54,749 nt of DNA from Planctomycetaceae bacterium (GCA_002726205.1 PBSL01000029.1:1-54749), one strand, 5' to 3'. Positions 8,032 through 17,380 are shown, numbered from the stretch's first letter. Numbers and translations are program-made. The notes: generated by a model not told the origin, from the sequence alone.

Positions 8032-9381
8032 ATGTCGTTGATTGCCGACGACCAGCGTTACGTCTGGCATCCGTTCACGCCGATGCAGGCCTACGCTCTC
8101 GAGTCGCCGCCGGTGATCGTCGGGGGCGAGGGGTTCGAGTTGATCGACGAGACGGGGGCGAGATACCTCGACGGGGTCTCGTCACTGTGGTGCAACGTTC
8201 ACGGTCACCGTGTTCCCGAGATCGACCAGGCCATCCGCGACCAGCTCGATCGCATCGCCCACTCGACACTGCTGGGGCTGGGCGGGGGACCCTCGATCGA
8301 GTTGGCTCGGCGGTTGGTCGAGATCACGCCGGCGGGACTGGAACACGTGTTTTTTTCCGACAGCGGGGCGACCGCCGTCGAGGGGGCTTTGAAGGTCGCC
8401 TGGCAGTACCAGCGGCAGCGAGATGGCAGTGACGGGTCGCGTGATCTGTTCGTCGGGCTGACCGGCGGGTATCACGGTGACACGATCGGTGCGGTCAGTC
8501 TCGGCAACATCGACCTGTTCCACGCCGTCTACGGACCGTTGCTGTTTCAGACCATGACGGTGCCCTCACCGGTGGCGTTTCACCGTCCCGCGGGGACAAC
8601 GGCCGAGGAGTGGCTGTTGTTCTGCGAGGAAGAACTGGAACGGGTGTTGCTCGCGAATCACGAGCGGATTGCGGCGGTCGTGATCGAACCGCTTGTCCAG
8701 GGGGCCGCCGGCATCCTGGTGCACCCACCCGGCTATCTGAAACGACTCCGGGAGTTGACCGGGGAGCTGGGCCTGTTGCTGATCGCCGACGAGGTGGCTG
8801 TCGGGTTTGGTCGAACCGGGACGATGTTCGCCTGTGAGCAGGAAGAGGTGAAACCGGATCTGCTGTGCCTGGCAAAGGGGCTCAGCGGCGGATATCTGCC
8901 ACTGGCGGCAACACTGGCAACCGGGGAAATCTACGAAGCCTTCCTGGGCGAGCCGCACGAAGGACGTACCTTCTTTCACGGCCATACCTACACGGGCAAC
9001 GCGCTGGGTTGCGCCGCGGCATTGGCGTCGTTGGACCTGTTGGAAACCCGTGACGTCCTGGGCAATGTCGGCAGGATTGCCGGTGTGTTGTCGGATCACC
9101 TGGCCGCGTTGGCTGACCATCCGCACGTCGGCGAGATCCGTCACAAGGGGCTGATGGTCGGCATCGAGCTGGTGGCCGATCGTGTCGGCAACCAGGCGTT
9201 TCCCGTCGAACGCCGAACGGGCCACCTGGTGACGCTGGCTGCCCGCCGCCGTGGTGTGGTACTTCGTCCCCTGGGCGATGTTGTGGTCCTGATGCCGGCA
9301 CCGGCGATGCCGGCGGCCTCGGTCGAGACTCTCTGCCAGGTGACGATCGATGCGATCGAGGAGGCGACACGGGGCGGCTAG
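8032..9381 (+). CDS. bioA: Adenosylmethionine-8-amino-7-oxononanoate aminotransferase (BioA)
   Basis: 449 residues, normal for BioA. PLP enzyme that transaminates KAPA to DAPA in biotin synthesis using S-adenosylmethionine. N-terminal '[10 protein letters not shown]' is characteristic of BioA. The PLP aspartate is Asp253 in '[13 protein letters not shown]', and the Schiff-base lysine is Lys282 in 'LAKGLSGG'. No other bio gene is present, so the biotin pathway is dispersed in this genome. The stop codon overlaps that of the convergent membrane-protein gene by 4 nt (CTAG). A different class III aminotransferase is possible but less likely given the N-terminal motif. Confidence 0.93.
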   Translation: MSLIADDQRYVWHPFTPMQAYALESPPVIVGGEGFELIDETGARYLDGVSSLWCNVHGHRVPEIDQAIRDQLDRIAHSTLLGLGGGPSIELARRLVEITPAGLEHVFFSDSGATAVEGALKVAWQYQRQRDGSDGSRDLFVGLTGGYHGDTIGAVSLGNIDLFHAVYGPLLFQTMTVPSPVAFHRPAGTTAEEWLLFCEEELERVLLANHERIAAVVIEPLVQGAAGILVHPPGYLKRLRELTGELGLLLIADEVAVGFGRTGTMFACEQEEVKPDLLCLAKGLSGGYLPLAATLATGEIYEAFLGEPHEGRTFFHGHTYTGNALGCAAALASLDLLETRDVLGNVGRIAGVLSDHLAALADHPHVGEIRHKGLMVGIELVADRVGNQAFPVERRTGHLVTLAARRRGVVLRPLGDVVVLMPAPAMPAASVETLCQVTIDAIEEATRGG

Positions 9382-10433
9382 TTTTCCGTGTCGGGTTTGA
9401 TGTCGGTTTCGGCGTCGGTTTCGGCGTCAGTTTCGGCGTCAGTTTCGGCTGCCGCGGCCTCGGTCATCTCCCGAAAGATCGCCGTGGGATCGGTCGTCTC
9501 GACGCCGTCGAGAGCTTCGATTGCACCGGCGGGTGCGGCGGTTGCGCGTTTCAGTCCGCTGGCGGCGAAGCGACGGTCTCCCTGCCGGGCTCGCCAGGTC
9601 AGCAGTCCGGTGACGGCGATCGCGACGGCGACAAGTCCCAGCAATGAAATTGTCCACGTCATTCGCTCGGCGGCCGTCGGTGGCAATGTCGTGGTCGTGG
9701 GTCGGGTGTTGATCCGTCGATCGATTCTCTGGGCCAGCAGCAGCGGTGCCGCGTGGACTCGCAGGTCTTTTTCGATGATGTACTGGTCGCGTTTGAAGAA
9801 ATAACCGACCACGCGGACAGCGATGGGCGGATCGATTGATTCGGCAAACGGCAGTCCCACGGGTCGTGTGGTCAGGCGGACCCGGTAGGGGGTCGTACCA
9901 CTGTCACCGGTAAAGATCAGGGCCTCGAACAACTCGGTGATGTCCTCGTCGTTTTTTCGGACAGGAAACTGGTGCAGTCGTCTCAGGTCTCCGGCGACTG
10001 CGATCAGCTGGCCCCGGAAGTGATCTGGCTGTTTCTGCAGCACGGCAAAGGCCGCATCACCGGCGATGGCATCGAGATCCTGTTGTGGCAGGTCCCGTGC
10101 CCGGGCCAGGATCCGGTGATAGGGACCGATTTCCTCACTGCGGAGACCGACCGAATCGTCCTGGATGTTCTCGAGTTCCTCGGGAGGGATTGCCACCAGC
10201 GCGGCGATTTCCTGCCGGGGCCGCGACGTGGTGCGAACCGCGGGTTGTCCGCCGACATTCGCTGCCGGGGCGGCCGCTCGCGGCCGCCCGGTCAACCAGT
10301 ACCAGGAACTCGGGCGGCGGGCGAACTGAATGGCGACCAGGACCAGGGCCAGCAGTCCGATCATCGCCAGCATCCGCAGCTGGAAACGGCGGCCAAGAAA
10401 GTCGGGTGGTGTGGTGTCGTTATCGAAACGCAT
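9378..10433 (-). CDS. Hypothetical membrane protein with acidic repeat tail
   Basis: About 351 residues, no recognised family. It has an N-terminal membrane segment (about residues 20-40), a soluble region with an OB-fold-like look ('[13 protein letters not shown] ... [14 protein letters not shown]'), a second membrane segment near residue 270, and a C-terminal tail made of four Ala-Glu-Thr-Asp repeats. The ATG at 10433 is used; a GTG one codon earlier is possible. It shares its stop region with bioA and diverges from the TPR/ExbB/ExbD cluster. The predicted promoter lies so close to the start codon that the mRNA may be leaderless. Confidence 0.75.
   Translation of the reverse strand: MRFDNDTTPPDFLGRRFQLRMLAMIGLLALVLVAIQFARRPSSWYWLTGRPRAAAPAANVGGQPAVRTTSRPRQEIAALVAIPPEELENIQDDSVGLRSEEIGPYHRILARARDLPQQDLDAIAGDAAFAVLQKQPDHFRGQLIAVAGDLRRLHQFPVRKNDEDITELFEALIFTGDSGTTPYRVRLTTRPVGLPFAESIDPPIAVRVVGYFFKRDQYIIEKDLRVHAAPLLLAQRIDRRINTRPTTTTLPPTAAERMTWTISLLGLVAVAIAVTGLLTWRARQGDRRFAASGLKRATAAPAGAIEALDGVETTDPTAIFREMTEAAAAETDAETDAETDAETDIKPDTEN
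9402..9449. repeat. Four tandem 12-bp repeats (Ala-Glu-Thr-Asp coding)
   Basis: The plus strand reads gtcggtttcggc twice, then gtcagtttcggc twice, all in register. On the coding (minus) strand each unit encodes Ala-Glu-Thr-Asp at the C-terminus of the membrane protein. In-frame repeats of this kind can gain or lose units by slippage without a frameshift. Confidence 0.9.
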
Positions 10434-10441
10434 CACCGGCC

Positions 10442-10470
10442 ATTCTATGCTGGAGAGCTGTTCTTGCGAA
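10442..10470 (-). promoter_or_regulatory. Candidate sigma-70 promoter for the membrane-protein gene
   Basis: On the minus strand TTCGCA (10465-10470), 17-nt spacer, TAGAAT (10442-10447). The predicted transcription start is about position 10435, at or next to the start codon (10433), which implies a leaderless transcript. The -35 occupies almost the same bases as that of the divergent promoter. Confidence 0.4.
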
Positions 10471-10492
10471 CCCGGTCAGCGCCGACTATGCT
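10464..10492 (+). promoter_or_regulatory. Candidate sigma-70 promoter for the TPR/ExbB/ExbD cluster
   Basis: TTGCGA (10464-10469), exactly 17-nt spacer, TATGCT (10487-10492). It lies 115 nt upstream of the chosen ATG at 10607 and overlaps the minus-strand promoter, so the two directions may compete for polymerase. Confidence 0.4.
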
Positions 10493-10606
10493 GAAATGGT
10501 CTGCCCGGCTCCGGTCGGATCTCCCCTCTCCTGGCAAGCTCGTTGGAGGCGGCGATTTGTCGCCGTCGTCCGCTCGATCCCGGATCACGTCAACTCGGTG
10601 GCTGCG

Positions 10607-13600
10607 ATGCGAATCTGCCTGGTTCACCTGCTCCTGCTGGCCCTGTTGAGCGGTACTGCCAAGGCCCAGTCGGGACCGGCAAAGCGGCAGATGGACTTTC
10701 TGGAAGCACTGCGGCAGCGGGGCTACTTCGAGTACGCGCAACTTTATCTCGACGATCTCAAGAAGCGGCCGGACGTGCCAGCCGAGGTCAAGGCGGTGGT
10801 CGCCTATCAACGGGCGATCACCTACCTGGAGGCGGGGCGGTCGGCATCCGGCCCGATCGAACAGTCGGCGAACTACGACAAGGCGATCGGGTTCCTTGAT
10901 CAGTTCGTCAAGGCGAACCCGAAACATGAACTGGCAGCCGCGGCCAACTCCCAACGTGGGCGGATCCTGCTGGGCAAAGCTCGCGTCGAAATCTGGCAGG
11001 CGCAATCGCCGGCCAACGCGGCCAAGCAGACCCAGTTCCAGGCCGCCGGGCGGAAGCTGGTTGTCGCGGCGCGGGGGATTTTTCAGGCGGCACACGCCCA
11101 GTACGAGAAAGCCTGGAAGGCTTTTCCGACCTTCATCGACAAGGTGAAACAGAAGGGGCGCTTCGAGCAGCGCAAGCGGGCTGAGGCCGTGTACATGCGG
11201 GCCCAGTACGACCTGGCATTGTGTAGCTACGAGGAGGCGCAAACGTGGAACCGCGGCAGTAACGAGTACAAGAAACTGCTGACGAAGTCTTCGACGGAAT
11301 TCGAGGCGATCCACACCCGCTACCGCAGCCAGGTCCTCGGCCTCTACGCCCGGATGTGGCAGGGCAAGTCGTTCGAGGAACAGGACGACATCAACAAGGC
11401 GATGGGCATCTACAAGGAGCTGCTCGATCACCCGGGCGGCTCGCAGACAATGCGGCGGATCCAGGACAAGGTGTTGCTCTTCAAGCTGATCTGCCTGAAC
11501 CACGAGAAGAAGCAGGACCACGTGCTGGTGATCGCCGAGTCAACCCAGTGGCTGGGCAAGCACACCACCCGTCAACGCCGCACTCCCGACGCACTGGGAG
11601 TGCTCTGGCAACAGGTGCGGGCCCGCGAGGCCCTGGCCGCGACCCGGACGGTGACCAAGCAGGTCCGTGACCAGCAACTCACGCAGGCGATGAACAGCTG
11701 TCGTTTCATCCAGCGGTGGCCGAGCCGGTACAAGGATGTTGCCTTGTTCAAGCTCCGCGAGTTGCAGGTCAAGCTCAGAGGCTCGGCCGTCGAACCTCAG
11801 GATTTCGACACCGCCCTGGGAATTGCCCAGGACCTCTTCAAGAAGATCAAGGATCACAATGAACTTGTCGCCGCAGCCCGGCGCGACAAGAAGCCGGCCG
11901 CCGAATTGAAGAAGCTGGCCGTAGCCCGGGACGAGCACCTGGCCAGCACGCGGGACATGCTGCAGACGGCCCTGTCACTGGTCGAACGAGACACGGCCCG
12001 TGAGGATCTGAACCGGGCCCGGTTTTACCTGGCTTACGTCTACTACCAGCGACGGCAGAACTACGAGGCCGCTGTGCTGGGTGATTTCCTCTCGCGTCAC
12101 GCCGGCCCCAAGGACACCGCGATGGCGCTGGATGCGGCCGCGATCGCGATGGCGTCTCACGTTCGGGGTTACAACGATTCGCCAACCGACGAACTCAAAC
12201 AGCAGGACTTGCGGCTGATCGAGGCCACCGCAGCACGGATCATTTCGAACTGGCCCGAGAGTGACCGGGCCCAGGACGTGCGATTGCAGCTAGCCCAGGT
12301 CTACGAGGGCAAACGGCCACTCGAGGCCGCCAGGAACTACGCCCAGGTGACCGAGAAGGCCCGTGCGTACGCGGAGGCACAGACGCGGGCGGGGCAGCAA
12401 TTCCTGCGAGCCTGGCTGGATGCCGCCAACGCTCCCCAGGCCTCACGACCCTCGCAGCAGGACCTCGACTCCTGGGTCGCCTCGGCCGAGCGGCATCTCA
12501 AGGCCGGGATCGCCCGGACCGAGCAGTCCACCCCGGCCACCGTCAAGGCCTCGGAACTGCTGATCGCAGCGAAGGTTTCCCTGGCCCAGATCCTCAACAA
12601 TAACGGGAAGTACCAGGAGTCGATTGATCTGCTGGTCAAGGATCCGCACTCTGTCATCACCGCGGTCAGTGTTGACGATGAAACGAAACGACCCGAGAAG
12701 GGAGTCCAGCGACGCGAGTTTGCCAGCCTGGCGGCGCAACTGCTGTTGCGGGCCTGGATCGGCCTGCGGAAACTCGACCAGGCCCAATCGGCAATGGAAC
12801 TGCTCGAGAAGATTGCCGGGGCAGCCAAGGGGGAGGCCGTGACGGAGTTGTACCGGCAACTTGGCGACGAGCTCAAGCAGGAACTCTCCCGGCTTTCCGC
12901 GGCCGGAAACCAGCAGCGAGTCAACGAGGTGCAGGCGGCCTTCGAGGAATTCCTGGATCGATTGCGACAACGCAGTGACCAGACGTTCAACAGCCTGATC
13001 TGGGTCGCCGAAACCTACAGCGGGCTCGGGCAGGCAGCGGTGCAGGATCAGGCGAAGGCGAACAGGTACTTCGGTCACGCGGCCGGAAGTTACCAGTCGA
13101 TCATCGATCGTACCGAAGCCAGTCCGATGTTTCTGCGGGATCCGAAGATGATGCCCGGTGTCAAGTTGAGACTGGCTGCCTGCTATCGTCACCAGGGGCA
13201 ATTCGAGGAAGCTCGCAAGATCATTGTTGATCTCGTGAAAGCGTCGCCGATGGCCCTGGATGTCCAGTTTGAGGCGGCGTCGATGTACCAGGCGTGGGCC
13301 GGGTCCGGAAAGGCAGAGAACTTCGACAAGGCGGTCATCGGAGTGAAAGCTGAGGGGGTACTCGGCTGGAGTCAGATTGCGTTGTTGCTGCAACGGCTGA
13401 TCGACAGCGGGTCCAAGGACGCCGAGCGGTACCGTGATCGTCGTTGGGAGGCTCGTTACAACCAGTTGCAGTGTCGACTCGAGCATGCCGCCGCGGTTTC
13501 CTCGGAGAGCGAGAACCAGTTGAAGCGTGCCCGGTCGGAGATCCAGAGCATGATGATGGTGACGGCGATCACCGATTCTCGCTGGACGGCTCGCTACGAC

Positions 13601-14059
13601 GCCGTCTACCGCAAGATCCTCGAGGGGCTCAATGAACCGGTGATCACGCTGGCCGAGTACCGGGGAAAGTACAAGCCGAAGCTGACTCCTGCCGTTGCGC
13701 CCAATAAGCTGGTACCCAGTGTCGCGGCGTCAACCGGGCCGGCGGCTGTTTCTGGAGCCGCCGCCGCTGTCAGCGGCGGAGGACCCGGACTCCTCGGGCT
13801 TGTCTTTGCCGGAGTGCTGCTGCTGGCCGGCGGAGTCGGGGTGGTGTTCATGCTCAAGAGCGGGTCGCGCAGTCGGCGATCGCGGCGTCGTTTCGTTCCT
13901 GATGCGGCGCCCGTGCCACGGCCGGCCGGCAGCGAGACTCGAACTCGTCGATCAGCGGCCGGGAAGAAAAAACCGTCCGGTGGGCAGCCATCCCAAAAGT
14001 CACAGGCGGCCGACTCGGCCTCGAGGTCGCGACGTCGTAAACCCGGCCCCAAGTCCTGA
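10607..14059 (+). CDS. Large secreted TPR-repeat protein with C-terminal membrane anchor
   Basis: About 1150 residues, no specific family name. A signal peptide covers residues 1-20 ('LLLLALLSGTAKA' then Gln), so I start at 10607; the frame is open further upstream but that part is not protein-like. The body is helical with many tetratricopeptide-like repeats rich in Ala, Gln, Arg and Lys. Near the end there is a Gly/Ala hinge, a membrane segment ('LLGLVFAGVLLLAGGVGVVFML') and a strongly basic tail. This predicts a periplasmic scaffold anchored by its C-terminus. It starts a five-gene run with a second TPR protein, ExbB and two ExbD proteins. Its N-terminus ('FLEALRQRGYFEYAQLYL') resembles that of the secreted TPR protein at 43594-46107. 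Confidence 0.85.
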   Translation: MRICLVHLLLLALLSGTAKAQSGPAKRQMDFLEALRQRGYFEYAQLYLDDLKKRPDVPAEVKAVVAYQRAITYLEAGRSASGPIEQSANYDKAIGFLDQFVKANPKHELAAAANSQRGRILLGKARVEIWQAQSPANAAKQTQFQAAGRKLVVAARGIFQAAHAQYEKAWKAFPTFIDKVKQKGRFEQRKRAEAVYMRAQYDLALCSYEEAQTWNRGSNEYKKLLTKSSTEFEAIHTRYRSQVLGLYARMWQGKSFEEQDDINKAMGIYKELLDHPGGSQTMRRIQDKVLLFKLICLNHEKKQDHVLVIAESTQWLGKHTTRQRRTPDALGVLWQQVRAREALAATRTVTKQVRDQQLTQAMNSCRFIQRWPSRYKDVALFKLRELQVKLRGSAVEPQDFDTALGIAQDLFKKIKDHNELVAAARRDKKPAAELKKLAVARDEHLASTRDMLQTALSLVERDTAREDLNRARFYLAYVYYQRRQNYEAAVLGDFLSRHAGPKDTAMALDAAAIAMASHVRGYNDSPTDELKQQDLRLIEATAARIISNWPESDRAQDVRLQLAQVYEGKRPLEAARNYAQVTEKARAYAEAQTRAGQQFLRAWLDAANAPQASRPSQQDLDSWVASAERHLKAGIARTEQSTPATVKASELLIAAKVSLAQILNNNGKYQESIDLLVKDPHSVITAVSVDDETKRPEKGVQRREFASLAAQLLLRAWIGLRKLDQAQSAMELLEKIAGAAKGEAVTELYRQLGDELKQELSRLSAAGNQQRVNEVQAAFEEFLDRLRQRSDQTFNSLIWVAETYSGLGQAAVQDQAKANRYFGHAAGSYQSIIDRTEASPMFLRDPKMMPGVKLRLAACYRHQGQFEEARKIIVDLVKASPMALDVQFEAASMYQAWAGSGKAENFDKAVIGVKAEGVLGWSQIALLLQRLIDSGSKDAERYRDRRWEARYNQLQCRLEHAAAVSSESENQLKRARSEIQSMMMVTAITDSRWTARYDAVYRKILEGLNEPVITLAEYRGKYKPKLTPAVAPNKLVPSVAASTGPAAVSGAAAAVSGGGPGLLGLVFAGVLLLAGGVGVVFMLKSGSRSRRSRRRFVPDAAPVPRPAGSETRTRRSAAGKKKPSGGQPSQKSQAADSASRSRRRKPGPKS

Positions 14060-14087
14060 GATTTGTTGAACCTGGAGTTCCTCAACC

Positions 14088-15164
14088 ATGACATTTCGTC
14101 TTCAACGCCTGTCGCCGGTGCTGCTGTCACTGGTCGTGTCGCTGCTCTGGCTGCAACCGCTCCAGGCGGTCGACCAGGTCTTTCGCAAGAGTTCCAAGAC
14201 CCCGATCCGCGGCAAAGTCACATCGGTCACCAGGACCGGGGTCAGCATCAAGCCGCAGGTCGGCGCGGACGTGGCGGTGGCGGCCAACGACATCCAGGAG
14301 ATTCGCTGGAATGGGGAACCTGTGAAGCTGATCACCGCCCGAAGCAGCGACCGTGCCGGGCGGTTCGAGCGGGCTCTGACGATCTACACCGAAGTGCAAT
14401 CCGACCCCAAGGCCGGTGCAGCCAACATCAAGCTGGATCTCCAGTTCCTGATTGCCCGGACCACTGCCAGGCAGGCCCTGGCTGGTATCGGAAAACTGGA
14501 AGACGCACAGGGGAAGTTGAAGGACTTCCTGACGGCCGGGACAAGCAGCTTCCGGTATTTCGATGCGGTCAACCTGCTGGGGCAGGTGCAGTTGGGAGCC
14601 GGTGAATTTGATGCTGCCAAGGCCCAGTTCGCCGGCCTGGCCAAGGCGCCCTGGACGGATTATCAACTGGCCGGGCAGAGCGCCCTGGCACGCGTGTTGT
14701 TGGCCCAGGACAATGTTGACGGAGCTCTGGCCGCCTTCCAGCAAGTGATCAACAAGAGCCAGAAGGCGCAGTCACCGGCCGAAGTCAACCAACGCTACCA
14801 GGCCGTGCTCGGCAAGTCGGCCTGCCTGATCCGCAAGAAGGGGCAGGCTTCCTTCGAGGCCGCCTTGAAGGATCTCGCCGTTGTACTCAGCGGTGCTGCC
14901 AACGAGAACGCCGAGGTACTTGCCGAGGGATACCTGCGACAAGGGGACTGTCTGCGGCTGCTCGGACGGCACAAGGAAGCGGTTCTGGCCTACCTGCACG
15001 TTGATCTGCTGTTTGCCGGCGAACCGGCCCAGCATGCCGAGGCGTTGTTTCGCCTCGGGCCGTTGTGGTCGGCGGTGGGGCAGCCGGAACGGGCGGCGAG
15101 GGCGCGGGAACGGTTGCGAAGCGACTATCCTCAGAGCAGTTGGACGAAGAAGCTGGGGAGCTGA
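14088..15164 (+). CDS. Secreted TPR protein
   Basis: 358 residues. Signal peptide at residues ~1-27 ('LLSLVVSLLWLQPLQA'). Residues ~30-75 are a small beta-rich region ('IRGKVTSVTRTGVSIKP ... NDIQEIRWNGEP'). The rest is tetratricopeptide-like repeats ('AKAQFAGLAKAPWTDYQLAGQSALARVLLAQDNVDGAL' region, ending 'LGPLWSAVGQPERAARARERL'). It starts 28 nt after the large TPR protein and precedes exbB, so the two TPR proteins and the proton channel are probably co-expressed. Likely periplasmic, where TPRs would mediate protein contacts. Function unknown. Confidence 0.85.
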   Translation: MTFRLQRLSPVLLSLVVSLLWLQPLQAVDQVFRKSSKTPIRGKVTSVTRTGVSIKPQVGADVAVAANDIQEIRWNGEPVKLITARSSDRAGRFERALTIYTEVQSDPKAGAANIKLDLQFLIARTTARQALAGIGKLEDAQGKLKDFLTAGTSSFRYFDAVNLLGQVQLGAGEFDAAKAQFAGLAKAPWTDYQLAGQSALARVLLAQDNVDGALAAFQQVINKSQKAQSPAEVNQRYQAVLGKSACLIRKKGQASFEAALKDLAVVLSGAANENAEVLAEGYLRQGDCLRLLGRHKEAVLAYLHVDLLFAGEPAQHAEALFRLGPLWSAVGQPERAARARERLRSDYPQSSWTKKLGS

Positions 15165-15245
15165 GACCTGGCAGCGAGCCTCCTGTCCGGATGACTCGCC
15201 GACTCGAATACAACCTTGATACTGACTGAAACACTGGAGAACACC

Positions 15246-16181
15246 ATGTCTGACCGCCTGTCTGCACGCCGCACGGGTGCTTGGTTCCTGTCCGGCCTGT
15301 GCCTGGTGGCCTTGTTGTCCCTGGGATCCGAGACCGCGCTGGCCTGGCAGGAGAAAAAAGCCGAACCCGCCGCCGCCGAACCAGCCGCTGCCGAACCGGC
15401 CGCCGCCGAACCGGCCGCTGTCGAACCGGCCGCTGACGCGGCTGTGGGAGAGACGGATCCGGCCGCACCGGCGGAAGACGCCGCTGGGGGAGGTGGAGCT
15501 TCGGAAAGCTATCTGGTCCGATTCGTGAAAGCCCTGGGGTGGTTCTTCGGGCCGATCTTTTTGGTGATTTCGTTCACCCTGGTTGCCCTGATCATGATGA
15601 ACGTGTTGCAGATCCGCCGCGACATCCTGCTGCCGCCGGGGTTTGTTGATGACTTCGAGCAGCAACTGGCCGGCAAGGACTACCAGGGCGCCTACGAAAT
15701 CGCCCGCACTGACGATTCGATGGTCGCCCGCGTGCTTACCGCCGGCCTCACGAAACTCAACCGCGGCTATGCCGAGGCGGTCGAGGGTATGCAGGAGGTA
15801 GGCGAGGACGAGAACATGGCGCTTGAACACCGGCTCAGCTATCTCGCGCTGATCGGTTCGATTGCCCCGATGATCGGGCTGGCCGGTACCGTGACCGGCA
15901 TGATTCTCAGTTTCGACAAGATCGCCAGTTCGGCGACCCAGCCCGAGCCGGCGGAGTTGGCCGAGGGAATTGCGACGGCGTTGTGGACGACCCTGGTCGG
16001 ACTGGGGATCGCGATCCCGGCGATGATTTCCTACAGCATTCTCCGCAACCGGGTGGCCCGTCTGGTGCTCGAAGTCGGCGGGGTCAGCGAGAGCCTGATG
16101 GGACGTTTCCAGAGTCTCGGTCGCAGCAAGCCCGCCTCCGGGGGGGCCCCGACCGCCGCACCCGCGGCACCACAGCAGTAA
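15246..16181 (+). CDS. exbB: MotA/TolQ/ExbB proton channel family protein
   Basis: 311 residues. Forms the inner-membrane proton channel with ExbD/TolR and powers an envelope process. The core has a membrane helix near residue 100 ('FGPIFLVISFTLVALIMM'), a cytoplasmic loop and the family hairpin 'LALIGSIAPMIGLAGTVTGMI ... GIATALWTTLVGLGIAIPA'. The N-terminus is extended: a signal peptide-like segment and a periplasmic linker with five Glu-Pro-Ala-Ala-x repeats. The start at 15246 has GGAG 6 nt upstream. Two ExbD genes follow directly. No TonB, TolA or receptor gene is nearby, so the energised partner is probably one of the TPR proteins or encoded elsewhere. Confidence 0.92.
   Translation: MSDRLSARRTGAWFLSGLCLVALLSLGSETALAWQEKKAEPAAAEPAAAEPAAAEPAAVEPAADAAVGETDPAAPAEDAAGGGGASESYLVRFVKALGWFFGPIFLVISFTLVALIMMNVLQIRRDILLPPGFVDDFEQQLAGKDYQGAYEIARTDDSMVARVLTAGLTKLNRGYAEAVEGMQEVGEDENMALEHRLSYLALIGSIAPMIGLAGTVTGMILSFDKIASSATQPEPAELAEGIATALWTTLVGLGIAIPAMISYSILRNRVARLVLEVGGVSESLMGRFQSLGRSKPASGGAPTAAPAAPQQ
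15363..15437 (+). repeat. Five 15-bp repeats (Glu-Pro-Ala-Ala-x) in exbB
   Basis: Five consecutive 15-nt units of the form gaaccNgccgcNgNc encode Glu-Pro-Ala-Ala-Ala/Val/Asp. They form a flexible Pro/Ala linker between the signal segment and the first channel helix. Confidence 0.85.
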
Positions 16182-16255
16182 GTTGACAATCCCGGGAAAC
16201 CGCCTGCCGCGAGGTGTTCCCGGGAAGGGTACGAGGATCTGACGGAGATTTGCGG

Positions 16256-16858
16256 ATGCGGATCAAGAAAACCGAGCCGGTACTGGCCGAAGTTGACATG
16301 ACCCCCATGATCGACATCGTGTTCCAGTTGATCGCCTTCTTCATGGTGATTTCCAATTTCGAGCAGACGCAGGCCGACGAGCGGGTGCGGTTGCCCGAGG
16401 ATGTGCTGGCGTTGCCGCCGAAGGTGAAACCGGCCCACGAACTGGTGCTGAATGTCGGGTTCCTGCGGGACGAAAAGCACAACCTGCCCGAGCAGGGGCC
16501 GGTGGTGTTTCATGCCGGCCGGTTTTGCTGGATCACTCAGCAGGACAGTCCGGCCAGCGTACGGATTTTCAATGGCCGGGCGAACGCGATCCAGACGATC
16601 GAGACGGTGGATTTCAGTTACCGGCTCAACCAGGAAAAACAGCTGTTCTATGATCGCGGTGTCGCCGTTGCCGAGAGTGTCACGGTGGTGATCCGCGCTG
16701 ATTCCCGGGTGCCCACTGGCCTGATCCAGAAACTCATCCAGTTGGCCCAGGCCGATTTCACCGGCAGCGATGGCTCGAGCCAGCCGGGGTTTGCCAAGTT
16801 CGCGTTGAAGGCCGAGCAGACCGCCGAGAGCCGGGCGTTCAAGTCACGGGGTTCCTGA
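16256..16858 (+). CDS. exbD: ExbD/TolR family protein, first copy
   Basis: 200 residues. Inner-membrane partner of ExbB with one N-terminal helix and a periplasmic domain. 'VDMTPMIDIVFQLIAFFMV' contains the conserved Asp of 'PMID' that carries protons. The periplasmic part is longer than in typical ExbD (about 140 residues), with an insert between the helix and the final 'VTVVIRADSRVPTGLIQKLI' segment. The start at 16256 has GGAG 8 nt upstream; an in-frame ATG at 16214 would add a non-membrane leader. The second exbD begins 3 nt after this stop, suggesting a mixed ExbD dimer. Confidence 0.9.
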   Translation: MRIKKTEPVLAEVDMTPMIDIVFQLIAFFMVISNFEQTQADERVRLPEDVLALPPKVKPAHELVLNVGFLRDEKHNLPEQGPVVFHAGRFCWITQQDSPASVRIFNGRANAIQTIETVDFSYRLNQEKQLFYDRGVAVAESVTVVIRADSRVPTGLIQKLIQLAQADFTGSDGSSQPGFAKFALKAEQTAESRAFKSRGS

Positions 16859-16861
16859 GCC

Positions 16862-17380
16862 ATGAAAATCAGAAACCAGGGTGGAGTGGAGAAGATCGAG
16901 CCACAGATGGCTCCGATGATCGACGTCGTGTTCCTGCTGTTGATCTTCTTCATGCTGACGCTGAAGATCGTTCAGCCCGAGGGCGACTTCAACATCAACA
17001 TGCCGGCGGTGGCCCAGTCGCAGACCGAAACGCCGAAGTTGTTGCCTGATTTCAAGGTGCGATTGGTAGCCGATGGTGCGACCGGAGCGTTGCTCGAGGT
17101 TCGCTACGGCCAGCGAAGTCTTGGCAATGGTCCGCCTGCCTTCCAACTGCTGCAGCAGATGATTCGCGAGAACATCGCCGGGAGTCCGTATGCTGATGAG
17201 GTCGAGGTCGAGATTGACGCGGACTTCGACCTGAATTACGAGCACGTGATCAGCGCGGTCAGCGCTTGCACCGGACAGGTTCAGCAGGGGTCGGACGGCC
17301 AACCGGAGGTCGTGCGGTTTGTCGAGAAGATCAAGTTCGCGCCGCCTCGCCAAAGCACCCGTGCTGCGACGGGGGGGTGA
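16862..17380 (+). CDS. exbD: ExbD/TolR family protein, second copy
   Basis: 172 residues. Same architecture as the gene before it: a short cytoplasmic start, one helix ('MAPMIDVVFLLLIFFML') with the conserved Asp, and a periplasmic domain ending 'EVEIDADFDLNYEHVISAVSACTG'. It differs clearly in the periplasmic domain from the first copy, so the two are not a recent duplication. It is the last gene of the TPR-TPR-ExbB-ExbD-ExbD run and is convergent with the recombinase gene 27 nt away. Confidence 0.9.
   Translation: MKIRNQGGVEKIEPQMAPMIDVVFLLLIFFMLTLKIVQPEGDFNINMPAVAQSQTETPKLLPDFKVRLVADGATGALLEVRYGQRSLGNGPPAFQLLQQMIRENIAGSPYADEVEVEIDADFDLNYEHVISAVSACTGQVQQGSDGQPEVVRFVEKIKFAPPRQSTRAATGG

Noticed and set aside
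10085-10606. Upstream in-frame extension of the large TPR protein
   Set aside because: It overlaps the divergent membrane-protein gene and hides the clear signal peptide at 10607; the predicted residues are Arg/Pro/Gly-rich and not protein-like.
12443-13486. 347-codon minus-strand open frame inside the TPR gene
   Set aside because: Antisense to a convincing secreted protein, no motif, no ribosome site; a shadow of codon bias.
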